A DNA stretch of 64,000 nt from Roseomonas populi (lineage in GTDB: Bacteria; Pseudomonadota; Alphaproteobacteria; Acetobacterales; Acetobacteraceae), in the NCBI RefSeq assembly GCF_024594815.1, contig NZ_JANJOU010000001.1:525577-589576 (forward strand), read 5' to 3'. This document shows, piece by piece, positions 1-11,584 of the stretch. The number at the start of each line of letters is the position of its first letter. Position 1 is the stretch's first letter. The position numbers and the translations under genes are program-made. The notes beneath the pieces were generated by a model, which worked only from the letters and a program-made list of their open reading frames with translations, was not told where the DNA came from and did not search any database.

Positions 1-430
1 AGACCTGCTTCAGCACCGGCTCCTCCGTGCTGTCACCCAGCGCCGTGTAGTAGGAGGAGGTGCCGGTTTCCACCATGCAGCGCGCGATCAGCTCGCCGGT
101 GCGGGAGCCGCGGATCGAGGCATCGGCCTTCACGTCGATCTTGTAGCCGACACGGTAGCGGTCGAAGGCGTCGTCGAAGGACCAGCCGGGATCGGCCATC
201 TCGCCCCAGCGGCCCAGCGCGTCGCCGTGCTGGACCTCCTCCACCGCCCAGTTGTCCGCGGCCTGGGAGAAGTCCGGATCGCCCACGAAGACGTTGTTCA
301 GGTACACGGCGTAGTCCACGCCGTTCTTCTCCACCAGGGCGGCGGCCTTCACCAGGGGCACGATCTCGGGATCGACCTTCGAGGGATCGAACTTGTCCCA
401 GGCGACCTGATCGAGCGTCCAGTGCTTCAT
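1..430 (-). CDS. Ferritin-like domain protein (3' end outside window)
   Basis: The first 143 residues are visible on the minus strand, beginning with MKHWTLDQV; the rest runs off the window edge. The sequence is acidic and helical. It carries an EEVQHGD segment near residue 65 and a second glutamate in MVETGTSSYY near residue 104, a spacing that fits the ExxH plus Glu metal ligands of ferritin-like diiron four-helix bundles. The role is unknown; iron or peroxide handling is only a family-level guess. It is divergent from the esterase at 605, and the 174 bp between them must hold both promoters. No signal peptide is seen, so it is probably cytoplasmic. Confidence 0.7.
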   Translation of the reverse strand, partial: MKHWTLDQVAWDKFDPSKVDPEIVPLVKAAALVEKNGVDYAVYLNNVFVGDPDFSQAADNWAVEEVQHGDALGRWGEMADPGWSFDDAFDRYRVGYKIDVKADASIRGSRTGELIARCMVETGTSSYYTALGDSTEEPVLKQV

Positions 431-604
431 CTATTCCGTCTTCCCACGGGGTGGCCGGAGAATGGGCCACGCTGAACCTGCATTTGCCGGCCCCGGGGTG
501 ATTCTTTCAAGTCCCAGCCTGTTGCAACGGGGAGTTGTGAACGGCCCGGACTTGTGGGCCAGGGGCGCGGCAGCCATCCTCGGCGCGCCGGAGGACCAAC
601 GCCC

Positions 605-1531
605 ATGCCACGCGCCATCGCCCTGGCCGCCGCCCTTTTCGTCTCGTCCCCTCTCGCCGCACAGGCGCAGATTGAACGGCTGCCCGCGGAGATCGGCGCC
701 CGGATCGCCGCCATGGGGCCGCGCTTCGACGCCGATGTCCTGCGCGAAACCGGTGCTCTCTTCGCCGCCCTTCCCGCGCCCTCGACGGACGGGCTGCGGG
801 TTTCGGAGAACCAGTCCTACGGCCCCGATCCCCGGCACCGGCTGAGTGTCTACTCGCCGGCGCAGGAGGGTTCGTCCCGCCCGATCCTCGTCTTCGTGCA
901 TGGCGGCGGCTTCGTGCGAGGGGATATCGCGCCGAACGTGGCCGCCTATGCCGCGCGCAACGGGCTGGTGGGCATCGCGATGACCTACCGCCTCGCGCCG
1001 CAGAACCCCTGGCCCGCCGGGGCGCAGGATGTGGGCCGGGCCATTGCCTGGATTCGTGAGAACGCGGCCCGCCTTGGTGGTGATCCCGCCCGGATCATCC
1101 TCTTCGGGCACTCCGCCGGGGCCACCCACGCGGCGGGCTATGCCCTGGACCCCGCGCTTCATCCCGCTGGAGGGCCGGGTATCGCGGGCCTCATCCTCGG
1201 AAGCGGCTTCCTGAAGATGACGGAGGCGGACAAGGCGCCGAACAACCTGGCCTATTTCGGCACGGACCCGGCCACCTATGCCACCCGTTCCCCCATGACC
1301 CACCTCGCGCAGAGCCGGCTGCCGGTGCTGCTCTTCAACGCGCAGTACGACCCGGCCTTCCTCGGCGCGCCGACTCTGGAGATGGCGACCGGCATCTGCT
1401 GGCGGGACGGGCACTGCCCGCGCGTGGTCACGCTGCGCGGGCACAACCACGTCTCGGAACTCTACGCGGTCGGCACGGCGGATGACGAACTGGGCCAGGA
1501 GATCCTGCGCTTCGTGCGGGAAACCCGCTGA
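605..1531 (+). CDS. Secreted alpha/beta hydrolase, esterase/lipase-like
   Basis: This 308-residue protein starts with a clear signal peptide (MPRAIALAAALFVSSPLAAQAQ), so it is probably periplasmic. The frame is open upstream to 554, but only the ATG at 605 places the signal peptide at the N-terminus. It has the HGGGFVRGD oxyanion-hole motif of hormone-sensitive-lipase-like esterases near residue 100 and the nucleophile elbow GHSAGATH near residue 180. A likely acid in QYDPAF and a histidine in HNHVSEL complete a Ser-Asp-His triad. The substrate cannot be told. It is a single gene, convergent with the ATP synthase operon and separated from it by a strong hairpin. Confidence 0.85.
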   Translation: MPRAIALAAALFVSSPLAAQAQIERLPAEIGARIAAMGPRFDADVLRETGALFAALPAPSTDGLRVSENQSYGPDPRHRLSVYSPAQEGSSRPILVFVHGGGFVRGDIAPNVAAYAARNGLVGIAMTYRLAPQNPWPAGAQDVGRAIAWIRENAARLGGDPARIILFGHSAGATHAAGYALDPALHPAGGPGIAGLILGSGFLKMTEADKAPNNLAYFGTDPATYATRSPMTHLAQSRLPVLLFNAQYDPAFLGAPTLEMATGICWRDGHCPRVVTLRGHNHVSELYAVGTADDELGQEILRFVRETR

Positions 1532-1536
1532 AACGA

Positions 1537-1572
1537 CGAAGCGCCCGGAACCTCTCGGCCCCGGGCGCTTCG
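1537..1572. terminator. Bidirectional hairpin terminator
   Basis: A perfect 12-bp stem (CGAAGCGCCCGG at 1537-1548, CCGGGCGCTTCG at 1561-1572) with a 12-nt loop lies between the convergent esterase and atpC genes. There is no long T tract, so terminator strength is an inference from stem stability and position. Confidence 0.75.
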
Positions 1573-1591
1573 ATGTTCCGTCAGGCCTGCC

Positions 1592-2002
1592 TTAGGCGGC
1601 CTGGGCGGCGTCCTGCATGGCGCGGGCGGCCTGGAGGCGGTCCGCGGCGCGGTCCCGGATCTCAGGCGCGTCCCCGGCTGCGGCGGCCAGGGCGGCCTCG
1701 GCCTCCGTCACGCGCTGCGCGGCGGCGGCGCGGGAGAGGCTGGCCAGCGGCGTGGCCTCGTCGGCCAGCACCGTCATGCGGGTGGGGGTGATCTCCGCGA
1801 AGCCGCCCATGATGAACAGGCTCTCGGTCTCACGCCCGCCCTCCGTCACCCGGATCACCCCGCCCCGGAGGGCGACGATCATCGGGGAATGGCCGGGCAG
1901 CACGCCCATCTCGCCCTCATAGGCCGGGATCACCGCCATCTCGACGGGGCGCGAGAGGAGCAGGCGCTCCGGGCTCACCAGCTCGAGGTCGAAGGTGGCC
2001 AT
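1592..2002 (-). CDS. atpC: F1 ATP synthase epsilon subunit
   Basis: This 136-residue protein has the usual length for epsilon: an N-terminal beta-sandwich (MATFDLELVSPERLLLSRPV, then GEMGVLPGHSPM, a family signature) and a C-terminal helical half rich in Ala and Arg that forms the central-stalk and inhibitory helices. It is the last gene of the atpHAGDC operon, 3 bp after the atpD stop, and ends just before the hairpin at 1537-1572. It couples the gamma stalk to the c-ring at the inner membrane. Confidence 0.95.
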   Translation of the reverse strand: MATFDLELVSPERLLLSRPVEMAVIPAYEGEMGVLPGHSPMIVALRGGVIRVTEGGRETESLFIMGGFAEITPTRMTVLADEATPLASLSRAAAAQRVTEAEAALAAAAGDAPEIRDRAADRLQAARAMQDAAQAA

Positions 2003-2005
2003 GGA

Positions 2006-4334
<2,329 letters not shown>

Positions 4335-4360
4335 GAGGGCTGTTCCCTATGCCCCCTGGA

Positions 4361-5893
4361 TCAGGCGAAGGACTTGGCGAAGCTGTCCATGAACGCGGCC
4401 AGCGCCTTGTCGTTATCGCCGGTGATCTGGCCCTCCTTGCGGATGGACTCCAGGATCTCCGGCTTGGACGCCTTGATCTGGCTCAGCAGCTGGCGCTCGA
4501 ACTCGCCCACCTTGTTCGTCGGCACCTTGTCCAGGTAGCCGCGGACGCCGGCGAAGATCGCCACCACCTGCTCCTCCACCGGCACCGGCGCGTACTGCGG
4601 CTGCTTCAGCAGCTCCGTCAGGCGCGCGCCGCGGGCCAGCAGCGCCTGGGTGGAGGCGTCGAGGTCGGAGGCGAACTGGGCGAAGGCCGCCATCTCGCGG
4701 TACTGGGCCAGCTCCAGCTTGATCTTGCCCGCGACCTGCTTCATCGCCTTGATCTGCGCGGCCGAGCCCACGCGGGACACCGAGAGGCCGACGTTCACGG
4801 CCGGGCGGATGCCGCGGAAGAACAGCTCGGTCTCAAGGAAGATCTGGCCGTCCGTGATGGAGATCACGTTGGTCGGGATGTAGGCGGACACGTCGCCCGC
4901 CTGCGTCTCGATCACCGGCAGCGCCGTGAGGGAGCCGAGACCGGCGGCCTCGCCCATCTTCGCCGCGCGCTCCAGCAGGCGGGAGTGCAGGTAGAACACG
5001 TCGCCCGGGTAGGCCTCACGGCCCGGCGGACGGCGCAGCAGCAGCGACATCTGGCGGTAGGCCACGGCCTGCTTGGAGAGGTCATCATAGAAGATGACCG
5101 CGTGCATGCCGTTGTCGCGGAAGAACTCGCCCATGGTGCAGCCCGTGTAGGGCGCCAGGAACTGCATCGGGGCCGGGTCGGAGGCCGTGGCGGCGACGAC
5201 GATGGAGTACTCCATCGCGCCGCGCTCCTCGAGCGTGCGGACCAGCTGCGCGACGGTGGAGCGCTTCTGCCCGATCGCGACGTAGATGCAGTAGAGCTTC
5301 TTGCTCTCGTCCGTGCCGGCGTTGATCGTCTTCTGGTTCAGGATCGTGTCGATGATGACAGCGGTCTTGCCGGTCTGACGGTCGCCGATGACCAACTCGC
5401 GCTGGCCGCGGCCGATCGGGATCAGGCTGTCGATCGCCTTGATGCCCGTCTGCATCGGCTCGTGCACGGACTTGCGGGGGATGATGCCCGGCGCCTTCAC
5501 CTCGACGCGGGAACGCGTGACGTCCGTCAGCGGGCCCTTGCCGTCGATGGGGTTGCCCAGGCCATCGACCACGCGGCCCAGCAGGCCGCGGCCCGTGGGC
5601 ACGTCCACGATGGTGCCGGTGCGAGCGACGGTGTCGCCCTCGCGGATGGCGCGGTCGTCGCCGAAGATCACGATGCCGACGTTGTCGGTCTCGAGGTTCA
5701 GCGCCATGCCGCGCACGCCGGCGGAGGGGAACTCCACCATCTCGCCGGCCATGACGTTCTGCAGGCCGTAGCAGCGGGCAATGCCGTCGCCCACGGTCAG
5801 CACGGTACCCACCTCGGCCACGTCGGCCTCGGTGTCGAAGCCAGCGATCTGCTGCTTCAGGATGTCGGAAATCTCGGCGGGACGAATGTCCAT
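4361..5893 (-). CDS. atpA: F1 ATP synthase alpha subunit
   Basis: This 510-residue alpha subunit starts [19 protein letters not shown]. It has the P-loop [10 protein letters not shown] near residue 170 and the conserved stretch [17 protein letters not shown] near residue 365. It binds nucleotide non-catalytically and forms the F1 hexamer with AtpD. Its start is 2 bp from the atpH stop and atpG follows after a 26 bp gap, so the genes are one transcription unit. Confidence 0.97.
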   Translation of the reverse strand: MDIRPAEISDILKQQIAGFDTEADVAEVGTVLTVGDGIARCYGLQNVMAGEMVEFPSAGVRGMALNLETDNVGIVIFGDDRAIREGDTVARTGTIVDVPTGRGLLGRVVDGLGNPIDGKGPLTDVTRSRVEVKAPGIIPRKSVHEPMQTGIKAIDSLIPIGRGQRELVIGDRQTGKTAVIIDTILNQKTINAGTDESKKLYCIYVAIGQKRSTVAQLVRTLEERGAMEYSIVVAATASDPAPMQFLAPYTGCTMGEFFRDNGMHAVIFYDDLSKQAVAYRQMSLLLRRPPGREAYPGDVFYLHSRLLERAAKMGEAAGLGSLTALPVIETQAGDVSAYIPTNVISITDGQIFLETELFFRGIRPAVNVGLSVSRVGSAAQIKAMKQVAGKIKLELAQYREMAAFAQFASDLDASTQALLARGARLTELLKQPQYAPVPVEEQVVAIFAGVRGYLDKVPTNKVGEFERQLLSQIKASKPEILESIRKEGQITGDNDKALAAFMDSFAKSFA

Positions 5894-5895
5894 GG

Positions 5896-6507
5896 TCAGG
5901 CGGCCCCCTTCATGGCGTAGCTCAGGCGCTGCAGCCTGGACTTGATGGAAGTGTCGTAGAGGCGGGACCCGATCTTCACGATCAGTCCGCCCAGGATGGA
6001 AGGATCCACCGTCTCGGAGAGACGGACGTTCGAGTACCCGGCCTCGGTGAGGCGGGCGGCGATCTGGGTGCGCTGGGTGTTGCTCAGCGGATGCGCGGTG
6101 GTCACCTCGGCCGTCTGCTGCCCGCGCTGGTCGGCCAGCAGGTTGCCGAAGGCCAGCAGCACGCCCGGCAACTCGGCGAGGCGGCGGTTGGCGATCAGCA
6201 CGCCCACCAGGTTCTTCACCGCGCCGCCGACGCCCGCGCGGTCCAGCACGGCGAAGGCGCCGGCGCGCTGGGCCTTCGAGTCGAGGCGAGGGTCGGCCAG
6301 GAAGGCGCGGAAGGATTCGTCGCCCTGCACCAGGGCGAAGAGCTTCTCAACCTCCGCGGCGGTGAAGTCGACGGACCTGTCGTCCTTGGACAGTTCCAGC
6401 AGGGCCAGGGCGTAGCGCCCGGCCGCGCCCCCCGTGACACGGCTGCCCTGGACGTTGATGCCTTGGGCGGCGGCGGTCTTGTCGTTGGAGACGGCTTCGG
6501 AGGCCAC
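5896..6507 (-). CDS. atpH: F1 ATP synthase delta subunit
   Basis: This 203-residue delta (OSCP-like) subunit links F1 to the peripheral stalk. The body from [13 protein letters not shown] onward and the C-terminal [20 protein letters not shown] motif are typical. The N-terminus has about 25 extra, probably flexible residues compared with the usual 175-185; no later ATG lies before the conserved region, so the start at 6507 is kept. It is the first gene of the operon, so the promoter should lie in 6508-6847. The F0 genes are not in this window. Confidence 0.95.
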   Translation of the reverse strand: MASEAVSNDKTAAAQGINVQGSRVTGGAAGRYALALLELSKDDRSVDFTAAEVEKLFALVQGDESFRAFLADPRLDSKAQRAGAFAVLDRAGVGGAVKNLVGVLIANRRLAELPGVLLAFGNLLADQRGQQTAEVTTAHPLSNTQRTQIAARLTEAGYSNVRLSETVDPSILGGLIVKIGSRLYDTSIKSRLQRLSYAMKGAA

Positions 6508-6847
6508 TGGCGATCCCGTTCGAGGGGTGTGAGGACCTTCCGGCCCGTTCCGCGGCCCGCCCCGGGGCGGAACCTCCGGGCGAACCTTCCTGGGCCTTCG
6601 GGTGACGCCCGGAGAATCAATCCAGGCGTCGGCGCGGGCCCCTTAACACGATGCAATGCAGGACGTCCATCGGTCTGCAACGGTTCGCAGGGCCCTGACG
6701 ATGGCGTTTTCGCAGTGATAGCAGGCCCCCCGCGTCTCCCGTGTAACGGCTCGTGTAACCTCTGATGGAACCCTCCCCCGGTCTGCGGCGCTTCATCTGG
6801 GACCGGGCCAGCCCGGCCCCACCACCAGCCCTCCGGGGGAGGACAAG
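6508..6847. promoter_or_regulatory. Divergent control region of the ATP synthase operon
   Basis: These 340 bp separate atpH (minus) from the small gene at 6848 (plus) and must contain both promoters. No convincing -35/-10 pair could be fixed. The one repeated element is CGTGTAAC at 6740-6747 and again at 6752-6759, a direct repeat with 12-bp periodicity that could be a protein-binding site. The gene at 6848 has a good Shine-Dalgarno (GGGGGAGGACAAG before ATG). Confidence 0.4.
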
Positions 6848-7090
6848 ATGGACAGCGACAAGACCGACCAGAAGCGCGACCACGAGACGGGCGCCTGGGT
6901 GTCGGACCTCAAGCCCGGCGCCACCACGGGCGCGAAGGTGGACAAGGCGGTGGAGGACACCTTCCCCGCCTCCGACCCCGCGGTGAAGAGCGGCACCACC
7001 GGCTTCATCGCCCCGGACGGCGAGGACACGGCCGCCTCCACCGAGAAGGGCGAGGGCGGTCCCGGCTCGCCTTCCGGCGGCAAGCCCTGA
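6848..7090 (+). CDS. Small hydrophilic protein of unknown function (paralogue 1)
   Basis: This 80-residue protein is highly charged, has no membrane segment or signal peptide, and is probably disordered in its Gly/Ser-rich C-terminus. Its core (GAWVSDLKPGA, then KVDKAVEDTFPASDPAV) resembles short proteins common in alphaproteobacteria with a DxAxEDTFPASDP motif whose function I do not know. The neighbour at 7107 is a diverged copy of the same core. A strong Shine-Dalgarno precedes the ATG. Composition recalls stress or dessication-linked hydrophilic proteins, but this is a guess. Confidence 0.75.
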   Translation: MDSDKTDQKRDHETGAWVSDLKPGATTGAKVDKAVEDTFPASDPAVKSGTTGFIAPDGEDTAASTEKGEGGPGSPSGGKP

Positions 7091-7106
7091 GGCGGGAGGG
7101 CCGGCC

Positions 7107-7406
7107 ATGAGCGGCGATCGGCCCGACCCGTCCCACGGGACTCCTCCCGGAACGCCCTACGAGGGCCCCGAGGAGGAGAAGGCCCTGCGCGAGACCGGCG
7201 GCTGGCGGCACGGCCTCCAGCCCGGGATCGGGCGGGGCGATGAACTGGACAAGGCCGCGGCCGAGGGCGCGCCGGAGGCGGATCCCGCCACGCGCTCGCC
7301 GATTCCCGCCTTCGTGGACCAGCCCGACGCCACCGAGGCCTTCGTCGAGGGCGAGGGCGTGGCCCAGGCACGGAACGCGGCGGAGGATCTGCCCCGGCAG
7401 GGGTAG
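7107..7406 (+). CDS. Small hydrophilic protein of unknown function (paralogue 2)
   Basis: This 99-residue acidic, soluble protein lies 16 bp after paralogue 1 and has its own GGGAGG ribosome site. The core GGWRHGLQPGIGRGDELDKA followed by PEADPATRSPIPAF aligns with paralogue 1 at W, LxPG, G, DKA, P, DPA and S, so the two genes look like a tandem duplication. There is no recognised enzyme domain. It is convergent with priA; only 12 bp separate the ends. Confidence 0.7.
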   Translation: MSGDRPDPSHGTPPGTPYEGPEEEKALRETGGWRHGLQPGIGRGDELDKAAAEGAPEADPATRSPIPAFVDQPDATEAFVEGEGVAQARNAAEDLPRQG

Positions 7407-7418
7407 GAACTTCCCTTC

Positions 7419-9746
7419 CTAGAGGAAGCTCACGGGGTCCACGTCCACCTGGACGCGCACCGCGTTCGGCACCTCCACCCGGGAAAGCCATTCCCGCAGC
7501 AGTGGCTGCACCGCCACCTCCCGCCGCGCTTTCAGCAGCAGGCGGCGGCGGTGCCGGCCGCGCAGCATCGCCAGCGGCGCCGGCGCGGGGCCCAGCACCT
7601 CCACGCCGGTTCCGCCCGGGGCAGCGAGGCCGAGATCGCGCGCCACACGGTCCGCCGCGCGCTCATCCTCCGAGCTCACGATCAGCGCCGCGAGGCGGCC
7701 GAAGGGCGGCCAGCTACCGGGGCGGCGCGCCTCGGCCTCCTCAGCCATGAAGGCCGGCAGGTCGCCGGAGACGAGGGCCTGCATCACCGGGTGCTCCGGG
7801 TTCCAGGACTGCAGAATCACCCGCCCCGGGCTCTCCGCACGCCCGGCGCGGCCGGACACCTGGTGCAGGAGCTGAACGGTCCGCTCCGCCGCCCGCAGGT
7901 CGCCACCCGCCAAGCCGAGATCGGCGTCCACCACCCCCACCAGGGTGAGGTGGGCGAAGTGCCAGCCTTTGGCGACGATCTGGGTGCCGATCAGCAGGTC
8001 CACCTCCCGGTCCTGGATCTGCCGCGCCGCCTCCGCGGCGGCGGCAGGGCCGGGAATGGTGTCGCTGGCCATCACTAGGCGCCGGGCATCGGGGAAGAGG
8101 ACGGCGGCCTCCTCCTGCACCCGCTCCACCCCCGGGCCGATCGCGGTCAGACTGCCCTCCGCGCCACATTCCGGGCAGTGCGGGGGGATGGGCTCGGCGT
8201 GGCCGCAATGGTGGCACTGCAGGCGGCGCTGGGCGCGGTGCTCCACCAGCCAGGCCGTGCAGTTGGGGCAGCGGATGCGGTGGCCGCAGGCGCGGCACAG
8301 CGTCATCGGCGCGTAGCCCCGGCGGTTGAGGAAGAGCATCGCCTGCTCCCCCCGCGCCAGGGTCTCCGTGATGGCCTCGATCAGCGGCGGGGCGATGAAG
8401 CGGCCGCGCTCCGGCGGGGTCTTGCGGAGGTCCATCACCGTGACCTCCGGCAGGCCGGCGCTGCCGTGGCGGGTGGGCAGGTTCAGGGCGGTGTAGCGGC
8501 CCTGCTCCGCGTTGGTCAGCGTCTCCAGGCTCGGCGTCGCGGAGACGAGGACGCAGGTGGCCTCGGCCATGCGGGCGCGTACCACGGCCATGTCGCGGGC
8601 GTGGTAGATCACCCCGTCCTCCTGCTTGAAGGCCGTCTCGTGCTCCTCGTCCACGATGATGAGGCCGAGGTCCGGATAGGGCAGGAACAGCGCGGAGCGG
8701 GCGCCCACCAGCACCCCCACCTCACCATCCGCCACGGCCCGCCAGGTGGCGCGGCGTTGGCGGCCGGAGAGCTCGGAGTGCCATAGCGCGGGGGCGCAGC
8801 CGAAGCGCGCCTTGAAGCGGTCCAGCCACTGGGTGGAGAGGGCGATTTCCGGCAGCATAACGAGCGTCTGCCGCCCCTGGCGCAGGCATTCCGCCACCGC
8901 GTCCAGATAGACCTCGGTCTTGCCCGAGCCGGTGACGCCCTGGAGGAGGGTGACGCCGAAGGCGCGCTTCGCAACCGATTCGCGCAAGGTCGCGGCGGCC
9001 TCGGCCTGCTCCTCGCCCAGGATGGGGCCGGGATGGTCGGGGTCGGGCCGCGCGAAGGCGGGCGGGCGCGGCAGCAGGGCGGGCTCGATCAGGCCGTTAT
9101 CGGCCATGCCGCGCAGCACGGCGGTGGAGACTCCCGCCTCGTCCGCGATGTCGGCGCCGGCGCGAGGCTCGCCCGGCTCCATCACGTCCAGCACGCGGCG
9201 GCGCTGGGGGGTCATGCGGTAGCCCGGCGCGCCGCCCTGGGCCGCCTCCCCGGCCGCGGAAAGCTTCCACCCGGCCTGCTGACCCGGCGGCTCCAGCGCG
9301 GAGGGCACGGACATGGCCATGCGCAGCACCGCGCCGGGCGGGGAGAGGGTATAGGCCGAAACCCATTCCACGAAGCGGCGCAGCGCCGGCTTCATGGGAG
9401 GCGCGGGCAGGACGCCCAGGATGTCCCGCAGCTTGCCTTCCGGCAGGTTCGGGTCCGGCTCGCCGTCCCAGACGACGCCCAGCATCTCCCGCCCGCCGAG
9501 GGGCACGGCGACGAAGCTGCCGATCTCCGGCAGGGCGGCGCCGTTGGGGACACGGTAGTCGTAGGCCCCTCCCCCCGGCGTATCGAGCGGGAGGGGCAGC
9601 AGGACGCGGATGCGGCGGACCGGCGGCCCCTTCGGCGCGGCGTGGCGCTTGCCCTTCGCGGTGGCGGCCGGGGCGGAAACGAGGCCATCCCCGAAGAGGC
9701 CACCATCGAAGCTTGGCTGGTTCGCGTTGGCCTCGGCGTCTTCCAT
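7419..9746 (-). CDS. priA: Primosomal protein N' (replication restart helicase)
   Basis: This protein is about 775 residues from the ATG at 9746 ([13 protein letters not shown]). PriA is a 3'-5' helicase that reloads DnaB at collapsed forks. Visible are the N-terminal DNA-binding region ([19 protein letters not shown]), Walker [20 protein letters not shown] in [14 protein letters not shown], and the cysteine cluster [13 protein letters not shown] with CHHCGH and CPECG that binds two zinc ions. The helicase C half has [11 protein letters not shown] and QVSGRAGRA. The open frame continues upstream to 10328, but that part is the antisense of the transaldolase gene and is not coding. The gene is divergent from the transaldolase with a 39-bp gap. 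Confidence 0.95.
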   Translation of the reverse strand: MEDAEANANQPSFDGGLFGDGLVSAPAATAKGKRHAAPKGPPVRRIRVLLPLPLDTPGGGAYDYRVPNGAALPEIGSFVAVPLGGREMLGVVWDGEPDPNLPEGKLRDILGVLPAPPMKPALRRFVEWVSAYTLSPPGAVLRMAMSVPSALEPPGQQAGWKLSAAGEAAQGGAPGYRMTPQRRRVLDVMEPGEPRAGADIADEAGVSTAVLRGMADNGLIEPALLPRPPAFARPDPDHPGPILGEEQAEAAATLRESVAKRAFGVTLLQGVTGSGKTEVYLDAVAECLRQGRQTLVMLPEIALSTQWLDRFKARFGCAPALWHSELSGRQRRATWRAVADGEVGVLVGARSALFLPYPDLGLIIVDEEHETAFKQEDGVIYHARDMAVVRARMAEATCVLVSATPSLETLTNAEQGRYTALNLPTRHGSAGLPEVTVMDLRKTPPERGRFIAPPLIEAITETLARGEQAMLFLNRRGYAPMTLCRACGHRIRCPNCTAWLVEHRAQRRLQCHHCGHAEPIPPHCPECGAEGSLTAIGPGVERVQEEAAVLFPDARRLVMASDTIPGPAAAAEAARQIQDREVDLLIGTQIVAKGWHFAHLTLVGVVDADLGLAGGDLRAAERTVQLLHQVSGRAGRAESPGRVILQSWNPEHPVMQALVSGDLPAFMAEEAEARRPGSWPPFGRLAALIVSSEDERAADRVARDLGLAAPGGTGVEVLGPAPAPLAMLRGRHRRRLLLKARREVAVQPLLREWLSRVEVPNAVRVQVDVDPVSFL

Positions 9747-9785
9747 CGCTATTTGTCCGCCCGCAGGCCCTTCAGGACCCCTATC

Positions 9786-10442
9786 ATGAAATTCTTCGTG
9801 GACACCGCCGAGGTCTCCGAGATCCGTGCCCTCGCCGAGAGCGGACTGCTCGACGGCGTCACCACCAACCCCTCCCTGATCGCCAAGGCGGGTCGCCCCA
9901 TGGCCGAGGTGATCAAGGAGATCTGCGACATCACCCCCGGCCCGGTCTCCGCCGAGGTCACGGCCACCGATTACGACGGCATGATGCGGGAGGGCGAGCA
10001 CCTCGGCCGCATCGCGCCGAACGTCGTGATCAAGCTGCCGCTGACGGAAGCGGGGCTGCGCGCATGCAAACATATGGTGAACAACGGGGTGATGGTCAAC
10101 GTCACTCTCTGCTTCTCCGCCGCCCAGGCGCTGCTCGCTGCTAAGGCTGGGGCCACCTACATCTCCCCCTTCGTCGGGCGGCTGGACGACATCGGCCAGA
10201 ACGGGATGGAGCTGATCGCCGACGTCGTGCAGATCTACGAGAACTACGACGCGATCCGGACCGAGGTGCTGGTCGCCTCCATCCGCCACCCCATCCACCT
10301 GATCCAGGCGGCGAAGCTGGGCGCCCATGTGGCCACCCTACCGACGGCCGTCATCAAGTCCCTCTACAAGCACCCGCTGACGGATAAGGGGCTGGAGAGC
10401 TTCCTGGCGGACTGGAAGAAGACCGGCCAGTCCATCCTCTGA
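9786..10442 (+). CDS. tal: Transaldolase / fructose-6-phosphate aldolase-like
   Basis: This 218-residue protein starts [20 protein letters not shown] and continues with [14 protein letters not shown], both signatures of the small (about 215 residue) transaldolase/FSA family. The Schiff-base lysine is the K of [12 protein letters not shown], and [15 protein letters not shown] is also conserved. It acts in the non-oxidative pentose phosphate pathway or as an F6P aldolase; the two activities cannot be separated by eye. The upstream in-frame extension to 9033 is a shadow of priA. The stop overlaps the next start (TGATG). Confidence 0.93.
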   Translation: MKFFVDTAEVSEIRALAESGLLDGVTTNPSLIAKAGRPMAEVIKEICDITPGPVSAEVTATDYDGMMREGEHLGRIAPNVVIKLPLTEAGLRACKHMVNNGVMVNVTLCFSAAQALLAAKAGATYISPFVGRLDDIGQNGMELIADVVQIYENYDAIRTEVLVASIRHPIHLIQAAKLGAHVATLPTAVIKSLYKHPLTDKGLESFLADWKKTGQSIL

Positions 10443-10681
10443 TGCACGCCAGGGCACTCTGGTCGCTCGGTATCCTCCTCGTCGCAGTGGGCGTCGCAGC
10501 CCATGCGGTGGGGTGGGAAGAGCTGCTCTGGTTTCCGCGCTGGGTCCTCGACTCCCTGTTCTGGGTGCCGATGGCCCTGATGGACGCGGTCGCCTCCGCC
10601 CCCCTCGCCTTCGCGGTGATCGCGCTGGGGGTGGTGCTGATGGTGGTTTCGCGGATCATCGGCCGCAGCCGGGAACGCTGA
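10442..10681 (+). CDS. Small two-helix membrane protein
   Basis: This 79-residue protein has two predicted transmembrane helices (residues about 6-26 and 52-72) and a basic C-terminal tail (RIIGRSRER). The family is not recognised. Its ATG overlaps the transaldolase TGA, which suggests translational coupling, although no metabolic link is obvious. Confidence 0.65.
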   Translation: MHARALWSLGILLVAVGVAAHAVGWEELLWFPRWVLDSLFWVPMALMDAVASAPLAFAVIALGVVLMVVSRIIGRSRER

Positions 10682-10731
10682 CGCTGGGGGCCGGCCTCGG
10701 CGCGGCTGGAAACAGGAAGGGCACGGGGACC

Positions 10732-11571
10732 ATGGAACCGCGGGTGGAACGGCTCGCCGCCTTCTCGGATGGGGAGGTCGGCGGGAACCCTGCCGGGGTC
10801 GTTGTCGGCCCTGCCCTGCCCGGCGCGGATGCCATGCAGGCGATCGCGGCGGAGGTGGGCTATTCCGAGACCGCTTTCGCCGCACCTGACGGGGACGGCT
10901 GGCGCGTCCGCTACTTCGCCCCGGCGATGGAGGTGCCCTTCTGCGGCCATGCGACGATCGCCTTGGGGGCGGCGCTCGCGATACGGAGGGGCGACGGGGT
11001 CTTCCCGCTGGTCCTCAACGAGGGCCGGATCACGGTGGAGGGCCGCCGCACCGGCACGGGCCTGGCCGCCGCCCTGCAATCCCCGCCGACGCGCAGCCGG
11101 CCGGCCGGGCCGGATCTCGCGGCGGAGGCGCTGACGCTGTTCGGCTACCGCCCCGGGGACCTCGACCTCCGCCTTCCTCCCTCCATCGCGGAGGCGGGCG
11201 CTCGCCATCTGGTCCTGGCCCTGCGGGACCGGGCCGCGCTGGCGGCCATGCGCTACGACCAGGAGGCGGGCCGGGCGATGATGGCGGCGAACGGGCTTGT
11301 GACGATCAGCCTCGTCCATGCCGAGACGCCCCGGCTCTTCCACGCCCGCAACCCCTTCGCCGCCGGCGGGGTCTATGAGGATCCTGCGACCGGTGCCGCG
11401 GCGGCGGCCCTGGGGGGCCTGCTGCGCGATCTCGGCTGGCCCCATGGCGGCGGGATCGAGATCCGGCAGGGCGAAGACATGGGCGCGCCGTCGCGCCTGC
11501 GCGCGGCGATCACGGGCGAGCCCGGTGCCAGCATCCGCGTCTCGGGCGAGGTCAGGGTCATCCCCGGCTGA
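10732..11571 (+). CDS. PhzF-family isomerase/epimerase-like protein
   Basis: This 279-residue protein starts MEPRVERLAAFSDGEVGGNP after an AGGAAGG ribosome site. PhzF proteins have two diaminopimelate-epimerase-like halves. Here the first half has GNPAGVV and SETAFAA (with the family's catalytic Glu position), then FAPAMEVPFCGHATIALG. The second half has VYEDPATGAAAAALGG. The cofactor-free isomerase chemistry is known for phenazine synthesis, but most members, like this isolated gene, have unknown substrates. The ATG at 10732 is preferred over the upstream open frame because it matches the family N-terminus. Confidence 0.88.
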   Translation: MEPRVERLAAFSDGEVGGNPAGVVVGPALPGADAMQAIAAEVGYSETAFAAPDGDGWRVRYFAPAMEVPFCGHATIALGAALAIRRGDGVFPLVLNEGRITVEGRRTGTGLAAALQSPPTRSRPAGPDLAAEALTLFGYRPGDLDLRLPPSIAEAGARHLVLALRDRAALAAMRYDQEAGRAMMAANGLVTISLVHAETPRLFHARNPFAAGGVYEDPATGAAAAALGGLLRDLGWPHGGGIEIRQGEDMGAPSRLRAAITGEPGASIRVSGEVRVIPG

Positions 11572-11578
11572 GCCGGGG
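11562..11578. terminator. Short hairpin at the PhzF/pyrE convergence
   Basis: CCCCGGC (11562-11568) and GCCGGGG (11572-11578) form a 7-bp GC stem whose 3-nt loop is the TGA stop codon of the PhzF gene. The neighbouring pyrE gene ends 7 bp further on. There is no T tract, so termination is inferred from position. Confidence 0.5.
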
Positions 11579-11584
11579 TCAGCG

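Noticed and set aside
6767..6793. GGAAC-N17-CGCTT as an EcfG general-stress promoter before the small paralogues
   Set aside because: The -10 part deviates from CGTT, so the match is too weak to claim.
7415..7428. CTTCCT-AG-AGGAAG palindrome at the end of priA
   Set aside because: A 2-nt loop cannot form a stable hairpin, and half of it is the priA coding end.
9747..10328. N-terminal extension of priA to about 969 residues
   Set aside because: The extra part is antisense to the transaldolase gene; [10 protein letters not shown] at 9746 matches PriA length.
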